DNA of 64,000 bases from CAJXVA01 sp963761755 (GTDB lineage Bacteria; Myxococcota_A; Polyangia; Nannocystales; Nannocystaceae): NCBI GenBank assembly GCA_963761755.1, contig CAVXIC010000007.1, positions 62,001-126,000 on the forward strand, read 5' to 3'. How positions within the stretch are numbered: position 1 is the stretch's first letter; each line of letters starts with the position of its first letter. Made by a program: the position numbers and the translations under genes. Below the pieces are notes generated by a model. That model worked only from the letters and a program-made list of their open reading frames with translations, was not told the DNA's origin and searched no databases. Of this stretch, positions 48,778 through 58,091 are shown in pieces.

Positions 48778-50478
48778 TCACCCAAACGGGTTTCGCAGAT
48801 CCCCGTCGAGGGCGGGCACGGCCGGCTTCCGAGGCTCCGCGGCGGGCTTGGAGTTCGCAGGCGCGGACGGGGTGGACGCGGTGGCGTCGGGGATCTTTTG
48901 TTCGCTCGACTTGCGCTTGGGCGTTCGGCGTGGAGGCCGCTTGGTGGGTGCCTCGGCAGGGACGGCTTCCTCCGGGTCGCGCTCCGCGTCTGCGAGAGGC
49001 TGCGCCGGGTCTTCATCGTCCGCCGGTGGTTTGACTGAAGCATCACGATCCTGGCTCGGAACAACGGACGCGGAGACCCCGGGGGTCTGTTCACTCGGAT
49101 CCGGTTTCCCTCCAGGCGCGGCTTGCAATGGGTCGGACGGTTCGGCTGGTTCGGCTACAGGTGCCGACACAATTTCCGCGGTCGGTGCGGCCGCGGCGGC
49201 CGGCGGACGACCGCGGTCGAAGCCGCCCAGCGCGGCATATCCCCCCAACGTTCCGACCGAGGCGAGCAGCGCGGTCGCCACGACGACCATCGGCAGCGAG
49301 CGTCCCGGACCCGTTGGAACCGGATCATCGGTGTCGTCGATGTCCTCGTTGGCCGGCTCGAAGGCCTGCGGGGGTCCGGCCTCGGGCGCGTCGGGGTTCC
49401 ACGGCATCTGGCGATCGCCCCACGGCTCGGCGGGGATCGGCGGCAGCACCGGGGTCGTGACGATCCCGCCCGATCCGATCGCGACCGTCGCCCGCACGAC
49501 CCGCTCCGCCGCCTCCTGCCCGAGATCGGCCTGCATCGCCTGCTGAAGGAGGACGCCCGTCTCCGCGGCGGTCGAGGGCCGGTCGGCGCGGGACTTGGCC
49601 ATCAGCCGTTCGATGAGGCCTTGGGTGTGCGCGAGGTGTTCCAGCTGCGGGTCGACCACCGTCATCTTCGGCGGCGTGGCGTGCACATGACTCTGCATCG
49701 TGATCGCGACGTCGTCGGATCGGAAGGGCACCGCGGCGGTGAGCAGCTCGAACAAGATGACCCCGAGCGCATAGAGGTCGGCCCCGGCATCGACGTCTTG
49801 CCCCTGCACCTGCTCGGGCGACATGTACTCGGGCGTGCCGAGGACAGCGCCGGCGACCGTGATCCGCTGACCGGCTCGGGCAACGCCGAAGTCGATGAGC
49901 TTGACCACCGGGTCACGGCCACCCTTGGGATCGCAGATGAAGATGTTCTGCGGCTTGAGGTCGCGGTGGACGACGCCCGCTTCGTGCGAGTGCTGGAGCC
50001 CCTGGCACAGCTGCAGGGCCACGCCGAGCGCCTCCTCGGGAGAGAACGCCCCATCGTCGTCGATGATCTCCGCCAGGGTGCGGCCGCGCAGCAGCTCCAT
50101 CACGCAGTAGGCACCGCCTTCGGGCATCTCGCCGTAGTCGCTGATGTCCACGACGTTGGGGTGCTTGATGCTGGAGACGATCTGGGCCTCTCGCAGGAAG
50201 CGACGGATCACCTCCATGTCGTCCCGAAGCTCGGGGCGCACGATCTTGGCGGCCAGTGCCTTGCCGATCATCGTGTGCGTGACCTTGTAGACCTGGGCCA
50301 TGCCGCCCTCGCCGATCAACGCGTCGATGCGATAGCGGCGATCGAGCACGTCACCGATCCGCGCTTCCCCGCTGACCGCGGCTTGGGCGGTGAACACCGC
50401 GGACAGCGGCGTACCATCCATGGGGCAGAACCCCTCCACAACGGGGTAGGTCCTGCCGCATTCGCGGCATCTCAGCAT
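48778..50478 (-). CDS. Transmembrane Ser/Thr protein kinase with N-terminal zinc ribbon
   Basis: 566 residues. The N-terminus MLRCRECGRTYPVVEGFCPMDG has a CxxC and one further Cys, like a small zinc ribbon. The kinase domain follows (GEGGMAQVY, AAKIVRPE, HRDLKPQNIF, IDFGVAR, GTPEYMSPEQVQG, GADLYALGVILFELLT), then a Pro/Glu linker, one membrane helix (MVVVATALLASVGTLGGYAAL) and an outer Pro/Ala/Glu/Lys-rich tail with no folded domain, ending LDGDLRNPFG. It is upstream of the other kinase and probably cotranscribed, and it diverges from hutH. Confidence 0.95.
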   Translation of the reverse strand: MLRCRECGRTYPVVEGFCPMDGTPLSAVFTAQAAVSGEARIGDVLDRRYRIDALIGEGGMAQVYKVTHTMIGKALAAKIVRPELRDDMEVIRRFLREAQIVSSIKHPNVVDISDYGEMPEGGAYCVMELLRGRTLAEIIDDDGAFSPEEALGVALQLCQGLQHSHEAGVVHRDLKPQNIFICDPKGGRDPVVKLIDFGVARAGQRITVAGAVLGTPEYMSPEQVQGQDVDAGADLYALGVILFELLTAAVPFRSDDVAITMQSHVHATPPKMTVVDPQLEHLAHTQGLIERLMAKSRADRPSTAAETGVLLQQAMQADLGQEAAERVVRATVAIGSGGIVTTPVLPPIPAEPWGDRQMPWNPDAPEAGPPQAFEPANEDIDDTDDPVPTGPGRSLPMVVVATALLASVGTLGGYAALGGFDRGRPPAAAAAPTAEIVSAPVAEPAEPSDPLQAAPGGKPDPSEQTPGVSASVVPSQDRDASVKPPADDEDPAQPLADAERDPEEAVPAEAPTKRPPRRTPKRKSSEQKIPDATASTPSAPANSKPAAEPRKPAVPALDGDLRNPFG

Positions 50479-50588
50479 CGGCCCCAGCCTAGCAGTCCTC
50501 GCCCACGGCCGCCGGATCCGTGTGCTGCGCGATCCGCAACCGGGCGTGTGCCGAGTCGGGCCTCGTCGTACACTGCCGCCCGCATCGC

Positions 50589-52149
50589 ATGTCCGGTCCC
50601 AATCCCCCCCGTGCGCTCGTCCTTGGTCGTTCGTTCACCCTGCTCGACGTCCGAGACGTGGCAAACCGTCAGGTCCAGGTCGTCCTCGACCCGGACGTTC
50701 GCAGTGGTCTGCAGGCCTCACGCGCCCAGCTGCTTGCGGACGTCGATGGCGGAGCTGTGATCTACGGCGTCAACACCGGGTTCGGGGCCCTCAGCGGCAC
50801 CAACGTCCCCAAGGGCAAGCTCGAGGCCTTGCAGCGGAACCTGCTGCGCAGCCACGCCTGCGGGGTGGGTCCCCTGCTCGATCCCACCGTCGTTCGCACG
50901 CTGCTCGCCCTGCGTGCCCACACCCTGGCCCTAGGAGCGTCGGGCGCCTCGCCGGAGCTGGTCGAGGCCATCTTGGCGCTGCTCGCCCACGATGTCCTCC
51001 CCGCCGTGCCCGCGCAGGGCAGCGTCGGAGCCAGCGGGGATCTGGCTCCCCTGGCGCATCTAGCCCTGCCGCTGATCGGTGAGGGATGGGTGCTCCGGCC
51101 CGATGGTGGCCGCGTGCCCGCCGGCGAGGCCCTGCAGGCGGCAGGGCTCGAGCCGGTGCTGCTGGGGCCCAAAGAAGGGCTGTGCCTGATCAACGGCACC
51201 CAGGTGACCACGGCGATCGGCGCACTGGCCACCTGGACCGCGGGCAACGTCATCGCCTCGGCCGACGTCATCGGCGCGCTGAGCCTCGACGCCGGACTCA
51301 ACACCGCGTCGGCCTTCGACGCCCAGGATCCACGCCGGGAAGCCGCACCCGGGCCAGATCGAAACCGCCGCCATCGTGCGAGATCTCGTCGAAGGATCAG
51401 CCCTGCGCTCGTCCCACGCCGACTGCGACGAAGTGCAAGACGCCTACTGCCTGCGGTGCATGCCTCAGGTGCACGGCGCGGTTCGCTCCGCGGTCCGCTA
51501 CGTCGCGGGCGCCCTGTCCATCGAGCTCAACAGCTTCACCGACAACCCGCTGCTGCTCCGGCGCGACGACGGTGGCTACGACGTCGTCAGCGGCGGCAAC
51601 TTTCACGCCGGATCGGTCGCCGTCCCGATCGACCACCTCACGGCCGCCGTCACGACGCTGGCCACCATCAGCGAGCGACGCACCGATCGGTTCATGTCGC
51701 CGAGCACCTCGCGAGGCATGCCCGCCTTCCTCGCCGATGATCCCGGCGTGGAGAGCGGGTTCATGCTCGCGCACGTCACCGCGGCGGCCTTGGCCAGCGA
51801 GTGCAAGACGCTCAGCTTCCCCGCCAGCGTCGACACGATCCCCACGTCCGCCGGCAAGGAGGACCACGTCAGCATGGGGCCCAACGCCGCCCGCAAGCTC
51901 GCCGCGGCGGTCGACAACGTCTCGGCCGTGCTCGCGGTCGAGGCCATGGCCGCGGCGCGGGTGCTCGACCTTCGCGAACACCGCACGTCGGACCGGCTCC
52001 AGCGCGTGCACGCGACGATCCGCGAGCACGTCCCGCCGCACGACGGCGACCGCATCCTCGCCGATGACATCGAAGCGCTCGCAGGGGCCATCCGGTCCGG
52101 GGCCCTGCTGGAGGCGTCGGGGGTCGCCTCGCCCCTGACCGAGGGCTGA
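50589..52149 (+). pseudogene. hutH: Histidine ammonia-lyase gene with a frameshift
   Basis: The first frame (50589 to about 51322) gives the HAL N-terminus: VIYGVNTGFGALS, the MIO-forming Ala-Ser-Gly (148-150) in GSVGASGDLAPLAHLALPLIG, and NGTQVTTAIGA. The family sequence then continues in another frame from RIHAGKPHPGQIETAAIVRDL to the TGA at 52149 (HGAVRSAVRYVAGAL, ELNSFTDNPLL, SGGNFHAG, AGKEDHVSMGPNAARK). The junction is TTC-GAC-GCC-C-AGG-ATC at 51315-51330: one extra C. Corrected, it is ~519 residues, close to normal HAL length. Intact, it would deaminate histidine to urocanate. No other hut genes are nearby. Confidence 0.9.
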
Positions 52150-52151
52150 GG

Positions 52152-52565
52152 TTATTGCGTCAGCATGGAGGAAAAGTCGTTGGTCAGCGTGTCGACCGCC
52201 GTGTTGAGCTCCGGGTCCTTCATGGTCTCGGACATCAGCGACAGCTTGAGCGTCTCGACCTCCATCAAGGACGAGCCCAGGCTGCTCGTCATCTCCGCCA
52301 TGACCTCTTCACTGACTTGAAAACCGCGCAGCTCGCCGAGTTCGGCCATCTTCGCTCCGAGCTCCTCCTTCTTGCCGTCCAGCAGCTTCTGGGCCTCCGC
52401 GACGCCCTGTTTCTTGTCGTCGGCCTTCTCGATGGTCTCGACGATCTGGTCGGCGAGCGAGTCGACCTCGGTCATCGTCTCCTTGACCATGTCATCCTTC
52501 TTGCAGCCGGGGGCAGCGACCAAGAAGCCCATGAGCAGTCCGATGGCGAGCATGTTGCGTGGCAT
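52152..52565 (-). CDS. Small helical lipoprotein
   Basis: 137 residues from ATG 52565, with a signal ending AAPGC. The mature protein is acidic and almost wholly helical (MTEVDSLADQIVETIEKADD, QKLLDGKKEELGAKMAELGEL), like a coiled-coil lipoprotein. Its stop is 2 bases from the hutH stop (convergent). It lies 45 bases after the large M1-like/barrel gene on the same strand. Function unknown. Confidence 0.8.
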   Translation of the reverse strand: MPRNMLAIGLLMGFLVAAPGCKKDDMVKETMTEVDSLADQIVETIEKADDKKQGVAEAQKLLDGKKEELGAKMAELGELRGFQVSEEVMAEMTSSLGSSLMEVETLKLSLMSETMKDPELNTAVDTLTNDFSSMLTQ

Positions 52566-52610
52566 GCTCTCAGGACGCCCCATTGGCCGCTAGGTTGCAA
52601 GGAAAACCCG

Positions 52611-55556
52611 CTAGAAGGGCTGGTTGAACAGCAGGTTGACGTTGAACGGGGGCAGCAGCGGACTCGCGTCGTCGAGTCCTTGCCGATCGGCCAGGAAGTT
52701 CGGCAGGACGCGGTCCAGGCACCGGACGCCGCTTCGGCGGATCAACGGCACGCTGGCCTCGACCCGCAGCAGCTGAGGCGTCACGCCCAGGACGGACAGC
52801 CTGGCGGTGATGCCGTACCCCACGTTTGCGTACCAGCTCTGCGCCCCGAACAAGCCTCCATAGTCCTCGCATCGACTCGTGCTCGCGGCCCCCACGAAGG
52901 CGACGCCGCCCAGGCTGCGCCCGTAGGCGAGGTGGGCCAGGTTGGCGTGCATGTTGCGGACGAACACGTGGCGGTACTCCGCCTGCACGGCCGCCTGCGC
53001 CAGCCCGAACGCCTCGTCTGCAGCGTAGCCGGACAGGCCGCCAATCCCGCCGACCCGGGTCAGAGAGCGGAACTCGGGGTCCCGGAGCATGGGCACCACG
53101 ATCTCGCCGCGAATCGAGGTGGCAATGACGTGGTCATGGGCGATCGGCCACAGCTGGACCCACTGGGCGTCGGCGGCCATGTCGACCCGATGGTCCGAGA
53201 CGCCCTCCCGGTCGCGGAGCGTCTGCCGAGCCACCACCCCCAGCGTGAGCTGCCGGCCTCGCTCGGGCCACCAGCCGAATCGGCGGGTGTCGTGAATGAC
53301 CGAGAGGCGCTCGGTCAGGCGGATTCCGCCGGTCGGATCGAGCGAGCCTTCCGAGAGCCATCCGCCGGTGACGAACAGGCGCACCCGTCCTCGCCGGCGC
53401 TGCGGGTTCGCCTTCTTGCCCCACCAGAAGTTGACCCCGCTTCCGACGGAGATGATCGACTCGCGGTCGCGGGCGACCAGTACGTGCCCGGTGCGGCGGA
53501 GGTCTCGACGCAAGCTGGCCTCGAACGCGGCGAAACCGGCGACGGCGTTGAACCGAGCCGCAGACGTGCCCGCGTTGACGAACTCCGAGGCGGCCACGCT
53601 CAGCCCCGCCCCGGTGTACAGGAACCGAAACTCCGGCGTGTCCCGATCGTTGAAGACCGGGTCGACGTTCTCGGGCTCGATCGGCGTCTGGACCAGGCGC
53701 TTGCGCGGGTCGAGGCGAACGGCGTCGAGCTTGGCGGCCGTGTGCACGACGAAGGTGTGCTGTCCTTGCAGCGGCTCGGCGTCCAACGACCGTGCATCGC
53801 CGGCCTGCCCGTTCCACACCAGATACTCTCGACCGCCCTTCACGTCGCTGACCAGCACCTGCACCGGCTCGACCACCGGCTGTCGCGAGCGCTTGTGGAT
53901 GGTGATCGCGTGCTGCCACCCCCCGTCGACCCGCTCCGAGTCGACCTCGCCGACCCAGTAGTCCACCTTCGGGTAGGTGCCGAGCCACTGGTCGAAGAAC
54001 CAGTCCATGGTGCGTCCGTAGACCCGCTCGACCAGCGCCACTGGCTCGGCGGAGGGGTCGTCGAGCAGCGCGTCATAGACCGCCCCGACCCCCCTGGACC
54101 CGAGGGTGTCGGTGAGCTTGCCGTGCAGGCGTCGTCCCGTCGGGATCTCATGCGAGAACCACAGCGGATGGTTGCGCAGGGGAAGGTCGTCTTCGACCCC
54201 GCGGAAGTACGTCTGGGAGAACGACGCCTGTTGTGTGTACAAGAAGCGATCCACCGCCGGAACGAACGCCAGGTTCCGCAGGACGTCGGCCGCGAACTCG
54301 TCGGCGTGTTCTCGGCGGTTCCGCCACAGGTCCAGCAGCGCGAACGCCATGGCGCCGTGCAGCCACTGGTCGGTCGAGGGGTCGTGCTGGCCGACGAACA
54401 TGTCCATCGAGAACACATCGGCCCATCCTCGCGCGATGGCCTCGAGGTGGAACTTCTCGAACCGCCCCGAGGGCAGCAACTCGAGCGTCTGGTCGCTGAC
54501 GAGCAGCGTCGCGGGGTGCGGCTGGGTCACCTCGGTGCGCAGCGGACCCACGACCGCCCGCATCCGCGTCCCCGCCGGCACCGGGCGGGTCGCAGTGCGC
54601 AGCGCGATCATGTCCTGCGCGATCGTCACCACGTGCCCGGGCACATCCCGCCACAGCTGCAGGCGCGTCTCGTCCGGCGTCCGCCCGCTGGGGCGAGGGC
54701 GCCGGTGGAACACCTCGATCTCGACGCCATCCCGAACGACGCGGGTGCGGTGCCACCGCGGACCCCAGAACACCGAGGGATAGGCGATGGGCTCACCCGA
54801 TCCGGCGGAGACGATGACGCGGTCGGGCGGGGCCAGCCCGATCGATCCCACCGTCACCGAGGGGGGCGGTGCGGCTGCACCGAGCCGGACGTCGAGCATC
54901 CGCCAGGGCACCGGCTGCACCACCCTGCCCTGCGCAGGCAGGTAGCGGCCGCCCTGGGCCGGCACCGAGGGCAGCGGTGCCACCGCGCCGCTGAGGCTGC
55001 ACACCCGGCGAACGCACCCCAGTGGCCACGGGCGAGACGGCACGGTGACCGCGTACTCCAGCGTCACCGACCGGACGCCGGGCTCGAGGTCGAGGACCAC
55101 GTCACGGCGCGGCCCGTGCCGTGAGACCGCCCGCGCTCCTTGGTGGCCTGCGATCTCCAACCGGGCCGGGTCGAAGGGCCCGTTGACGTAGCCGGCGAGC
55201 GCCGCTTCGTCGAGTTGGATCGGGTCCTCGCGCATGAACGACGCGAAGTCGAGCAACACCAAGCGCTGCCCGTCCCTGGCCGGCGCGTCCAGGTGGTAGG
55301 TGGCCCGGCCCAAGACCCAGCTTCGCTTGCGCGCGACGGTGGTGCCGTCGGGGCGTCGCTGCCCTCCCTCGAAGATCTGAAGCGCCACGTCGACCGAGGT
55401 CACCGTCGCGTCCGCGATCTCGGCCGCCTGCGCCGAGGAACTCACCGCGACCAGGGCCAGCCAGACCGCCGCGACCACGAGTGCCCCGAGACGAGCTCCT
55501 ACGCTTTGCAGCGCGCGACACCAAAGGTTCGCGAAGTGGATGCGCAGAGGTCTCAA
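52611..55556 (-). CDS. Secreted M1-peptidase-like protein lacking HEXXH, fused to a probable outer-membrane barrel
   Basis: 981 residues, probable TTG start. A signal peptide (ALVVAAVWLALVAVSSSAQA) leads to ~500 residues with the outline of an M1 aminopeptidase: an N-terminal beta domain, then a helical part (STDQWLHGAMAFALLDLWR, RRLHGKLTDTLGSRGVGAVYDALL, TMDWFFDQWLGTYPKVDYWVGEV). The zinc motif HEXXH is absent; the equivalent region reads EKFHLEAIARGWADVF, so peptidase activity is unlikely. From about 620 on, alternating strands (HVLVARDRESIISVGSGVNFWW, HDHVIATSIRGEIVVPML, GLAQAAVQAEYRHVFV) and a terminal Phe (NLLFNQPF) suggest a surface-antigen-type barrel. It may be a surface binding protein. 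Confidence 0.8.
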   Translation of the reverse strand: MRPLRIHFANLWCRALQSVGARLGALVVAAVWLALVAVSSSAQAAEIADATVTSVDVALQIFEGGQRRPDGTTVARKRSWVLGRATYHLDAPARDGQRLVLLDFASFMREDPIQLDEAALAGYVNGPFDPARLEIAGHQGARAVSRHGPRRDVVLDLEPGVRSVTLEYAVTVPSRPWPLGCVRRVCSLSGAVAPLPSVPAQGGRYLPAQGRVVQPVPWRMLDVRLGAAAPPPSVTVGSIGLAPPDRVIVSAGSGEPIAYPSVFWGPRWHRTRVVRDGVEIEVFHRRPRPSGRTPDETRLQLWRDVPGHVVTIAQDMIALRTATRPVPAGTRMRAVVGPLRTEVTQPHPATLLVSDQTLELLPSGRFEKFHLEAIARGWADVFSMDMFVGQHDPSTDQWLHGAMAFALLDLWRNRREHADEFAADVLRNLAFVPAVDRFLYTQQASFSQTYFRGVEDDLPLRNHPLWFSHEIPTGRRLHGKLTDTLGSRGVGAVYDALLDDPSAEPVALVERVYGRTMDWFFDQWLGTYPKVDYWVGEVDSERVDGGWQHAITIHKRSRQPVVEPVQVLVSDVKGGREYLVWNGQAGDARSLDAEPLQGQHTFVVHTAAKLDAVRLDPRKRLVQTPIEPENVDPVFNDRDTPEFRFLYTGAGLSVAASEFVNAGTSAARFNAVAGFAAFEASLRRDLRRTGHVLVARDRESIISVGSGVNFWWGKKANPQRRRGRVRLFVTGGWLSEGSLDPTGGIRLTERLSVIHDTRRFGWWPERGRQLTLGVVARQTLRDREGVSDHRVDMAADAQWVQLWPIAHDHVIATSIRGEIVVPMLRDPEFRSLTRVGGIGGLSGYAADEAFGLAQAAVQAEYRHVFVRNMHANLAHLAYGRSLGGVAFVGAASTSRCEDYGGLFGAQSWYANVGYGITARLSVLGVTPQLLRVEASVPLIRRSGVRCLDRVLPNFLADRQGLDDASPLLPPFNVNLLFNQPF

Positions 55557-55740
55557 GCGCCGCCGACATCTTGCACCAACGTGCAGTCATGCGGGGTCAC
55601 TGCACGCATGATGAGAGAGGAATCCGCCGGCGGCCCCAGATCCGTGAAAGAAAAATCTTCCGCGACGATCGAGGCGCTTTCGACCATTTTCCAACCACGT
55701 TAGGTTTGACAGCCCCCCTTCGGCACGGGACTCTCCTCCC
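55557..55740. promoter_or_regulatory. Divergent control region with inverted repeat
   Basis: 184 bases between the M1-like/barrel gene and the OmpA-family gene. It contains the perfect inverted repeat CGTGCAGT-N11-ACTGCACG (55580-55606), and a second overlapping pair TCATGC/GCATGA. A TTGACA at 55706-55711 is well placed as a -35 box for the OmpA gene, but I see no matching -10. The region around 55640-55700 is AT-rich for this genome. Confidence 0.4.
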
Positions 55741-57996
55741 ATGCCGCGAGGCGTTTCCGCGTTGTCCTTGGCTGGTTTGTTGGTGCTCGTTCCCGCTGCG
55801 GCGTGGGCGGCCCCTCCCCCACTCCCCGAGGGCGACCCCGCCCCCGCGGCCGATTCGGCCGATTCGGCGGACCCAGCGGGTCCAGCGGATCCGGCGGGTC
55901 CGGCACCGGAGGCCTCGGCGGATGCCGGCGCCGACGCGGGCTTCGAGGTCGACGCTGACGCGTCGCTCGACGCATCGGCCGACGCACCCGAGTTCGACAC
56001 CGGCGCCGACGCGGACGCGATGTTCGGCGGCTCCGACTTCGAAGAGTCGTTCGAGAGCGACGCGGCGCTCCCCGAGGATGACGAAGGGATCGAGGACGGA
56101 GGCGGCGGTGAGGGCGATGGACCCGGGATGGTGCAGGGACGTCGAGAGCCGATGATGCCCACCACCCGGGGCGGCATTGGACACTTCCACACCAGCCTGC
56201 CCGACGTGGGCGGCAAGTACACGCTCCGCTTCCGGCTGCACACCAACTTCTTCCGCAAGGAGGGCTTCATCTACGAGGGCCCCGCCGGGCCCGACCAGCA
56301 GTCGCGCGTCCAGGGCGGCGTCACGCTGGGCTTCTCCCCCGCGAAGTGGGGCGAGGTCTTCTTCAGCGTCAACTCGGCAGCCAACCGCAACAGCCGCCAG
56401 CAGGAGGGTCGTCAAGATGCCGAGGCGATCTTCGCGCTAGGCGACATCGACTTCGGCTTCAAGGGCGCCTGGCGGTTCAACAATGGTATCGGCGTCGGCG
56501 GACAGGCCGGCCTGGGGCTGCTCTCGGGCAGCGACCGGCTGCTCACCTCCAACGTCAACGTCTTCTTCGACGGGCTGTTCGCGGTCGATGTTCGCTACCT
56601 GACCGACAAGGAGTTCCCCTTCCGGTTCACCGCCAACATCGGCTGGATGCTCGACAACTCGCTGAGGATCGGGAACTACACCGCGATCGACGATCCGGTC
56701 AGCGCCGAGGTCACCCGCTTCTCGCTCGGTGGCAACCACAGCCGGGTGCGTATGCGCTACGCGGTCGACTTCCCGCTGCGGCTGGGCAAGGAGAAGAAGT
56801 TCGGCCTCGACCCCATCCTCGAGTACGCGTGGGACGTCGCCACGACCGAGGAGGTCTTCTTCGAGCGCGACCAAGCCGCACCCTCGCCCCTGCCGCGCAG
56901 CAGCCAGTGGTTGACCGTGGGCGTACGCGCCAACGTGATCAGCGGCCTGCATCTCGACGCAGCCGCCGACATCGGCCTGGTCTCGCCGAACTTCGAGTTC
57001 GGACCCCCCACCCCGCCGTGGCAGATCATCTTGGGCATCGGGTGGTCGTTCGACCCGACGCCGATCGTCAAAGAGGTCGAGGTCCCCAGCGACGCGGCTC
57101 CACCTCCCGCACCTGCGCCGGTGCTCGAGGGGCGCATTCTCGGCGTCGTCCTGGACACCACGGGCAACCCGGTGCCCAACGCCGTGGTCACCTTCCCAGG
57201 CCTGGTCAACGGCGGCATCGTCACCGACGCCTCGGGCAACTTCACCAGCTACCGCTTCCCCGAGGGCACCATCGCCTTCGCGATCTCCATGCAAGACCAG
57301 GTGGTGCACGAGGGATCAGCCGACGTCGTCGCGGGCGAGGACACCCAGGTCCAGATTCAGCTCGAGTCTGGGCCCGCCGCGGTGACCGGCGTCATTCGAG
57401 GCACCTTCACCGACGAGTCGGGCAAGGCGGTCGTCACCACGCTGCAGGTCACCGGCCAGGGCGTGGACGAGCCCTTCAACTCGATGCCCGACGGTCAGAT
57501 CGCCCTCGAACTCGACGCCGGCGAGTACAAGGGCACGGCGAGCGCCGAAGGCTACAAGTCCAAGTCCTTCTCGTTCACGGTCGAGCCCAACGGCGACACC
57601 AGCTTCACCCAGGTGCTCGAGCTCGACGCGCCGCCGGAGACCCCGCTGGTCTCGCTCAGCGGCAAGACGCTGCGGGTCGGCAAGCGCATCACCTACGACA
57701 ACAACAACCAGGTCGACGCGAGCAGCTACGACGCGCTCGATCAGGTGGCGACGTTCCTCAAGTACCACCCCGAGATCCAGGAGCTGGAGATCGGGACCCA
57801 CACCGACGACAAGGGCGCCGCCAAGGCGCGGACGGACACCCGCGCCGAGTCGGTCCAGAGCTACCTGACGGGCAAGGGCGTCTCGGCGGGTCGGCTCAAG
57901 ACCCGCAGCTACGGCGCGTCCAAGTCCGTGGCGATCAACCTGACCTCGGCGGGCCGGGCCAAGAACAACCGGACCACGTTCCGGGTGTCCAAGTGA
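55741..57996 (+). CDS. OmpA-family outer-membrane protein with barrel and regulatory-like domains
   Basis: 751 residues: signal peptide to about 23 (AWA), an Asp/Ala/Pro linker to ~130, a beta-rich region of ~300 residues that looks like a membrane barrel (GKYTLRFRLHTNFF, GGVTLGFSPAKWGEVFFSVN, GIGVGGQAGLGLLSG), two carboxypeptidase-regulatory-like domains (GRILGVVLDTTGNPVPNAVVTF; GVIRGTFTDESGKAVVTTLQV) and a C-terminal OmpA peptidoglycan-binding domain (IGTHTDDKGAAKARTDTRAESVQSYL, GVSAGRLKTRSYG). It should anchor the outer membrane to the wall. Proteins of similar plan take part in myxobacterial outer-membrane exchange (TraB), but the partner TraA is not here, so that remains speculation. Confidence 0.88.
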   Translation: MPRGVSALSLAGLLVLVPAAAWAAPPPLPEGDPAPAADSADSADPAGPADPAGPAPEASADAGADAGFEVDADASLDASADAPEFDTGADADAMFGGSDFEESFESDAALPEDDEGIEDGGGGEGDGPGMVQGRREPMMPTTRGGIGHFHTSLPDVGGKYTLRFRLHTNFFRKEGFIYEGPAGPDQQSRVQGGVTLGFSPAKWGEVFFSVNSAANRNSRQQEGRQDAEAIFALGDIDFGFKGAWRFNNGIGVGGQAGLGLLSGSDRLLTSNVNVFFDGLFAVDVRYLTDKEFPFRFTANIGWMLDNSLRIGNYTAIDDPVSAEVTRFSLGGNHSRVRMRYAVDFPLRLGKEKKFGLDPILEYAWDVATTEEVFFERDQAAPSPLPRSSQWLTVGVRANVISGLHLDAAADIGLVSPNFEFGPPTPPWQIILGIGWSFDPTPIVKEVEVPSDAAPPPAPAPVLEGRILGVVLDTTGNPVPNAVVTFPGLVNGGIVTDASGNFTSYRFPEGTIAFAISMQDQVVHEGSADVVAGEDTQVQIQLESGPAAVTGVIRGTFTDESGKAVVTTLQVTGQGVDEPFNSMPDGQIALELDAGEYKGTASAEGYKSKSFSFTVEPNGDTSFTQVLELDAPPETPLVSLSGKTLRVGKRITYDNNNQVDASSYDALDQVATFLKYHPEIQELEIGTHTDDKGAAKARTDTRAESVQSYLTGKGVSAGRLKTRSYGASKSVAINLTSAGRAKNNRTTFRVSK

Positions 57997-58091
57997 CCCC
58001 GTAGGGTCCGCCCCATCACAGCTGGGGCTCGGCAGCGTACGGCATGGTACGGAGGCGGCGTGGTCGAAGGACCCGCCGCCATCCTTGCGTC

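Noticed and set aside
55741..57996. TraB of the outer-membrane exchange system
   Set aside because: The OmpA tail and barrel plan are shared by many proteins and no TraA-like gene is adjacent; a family search would be needed.
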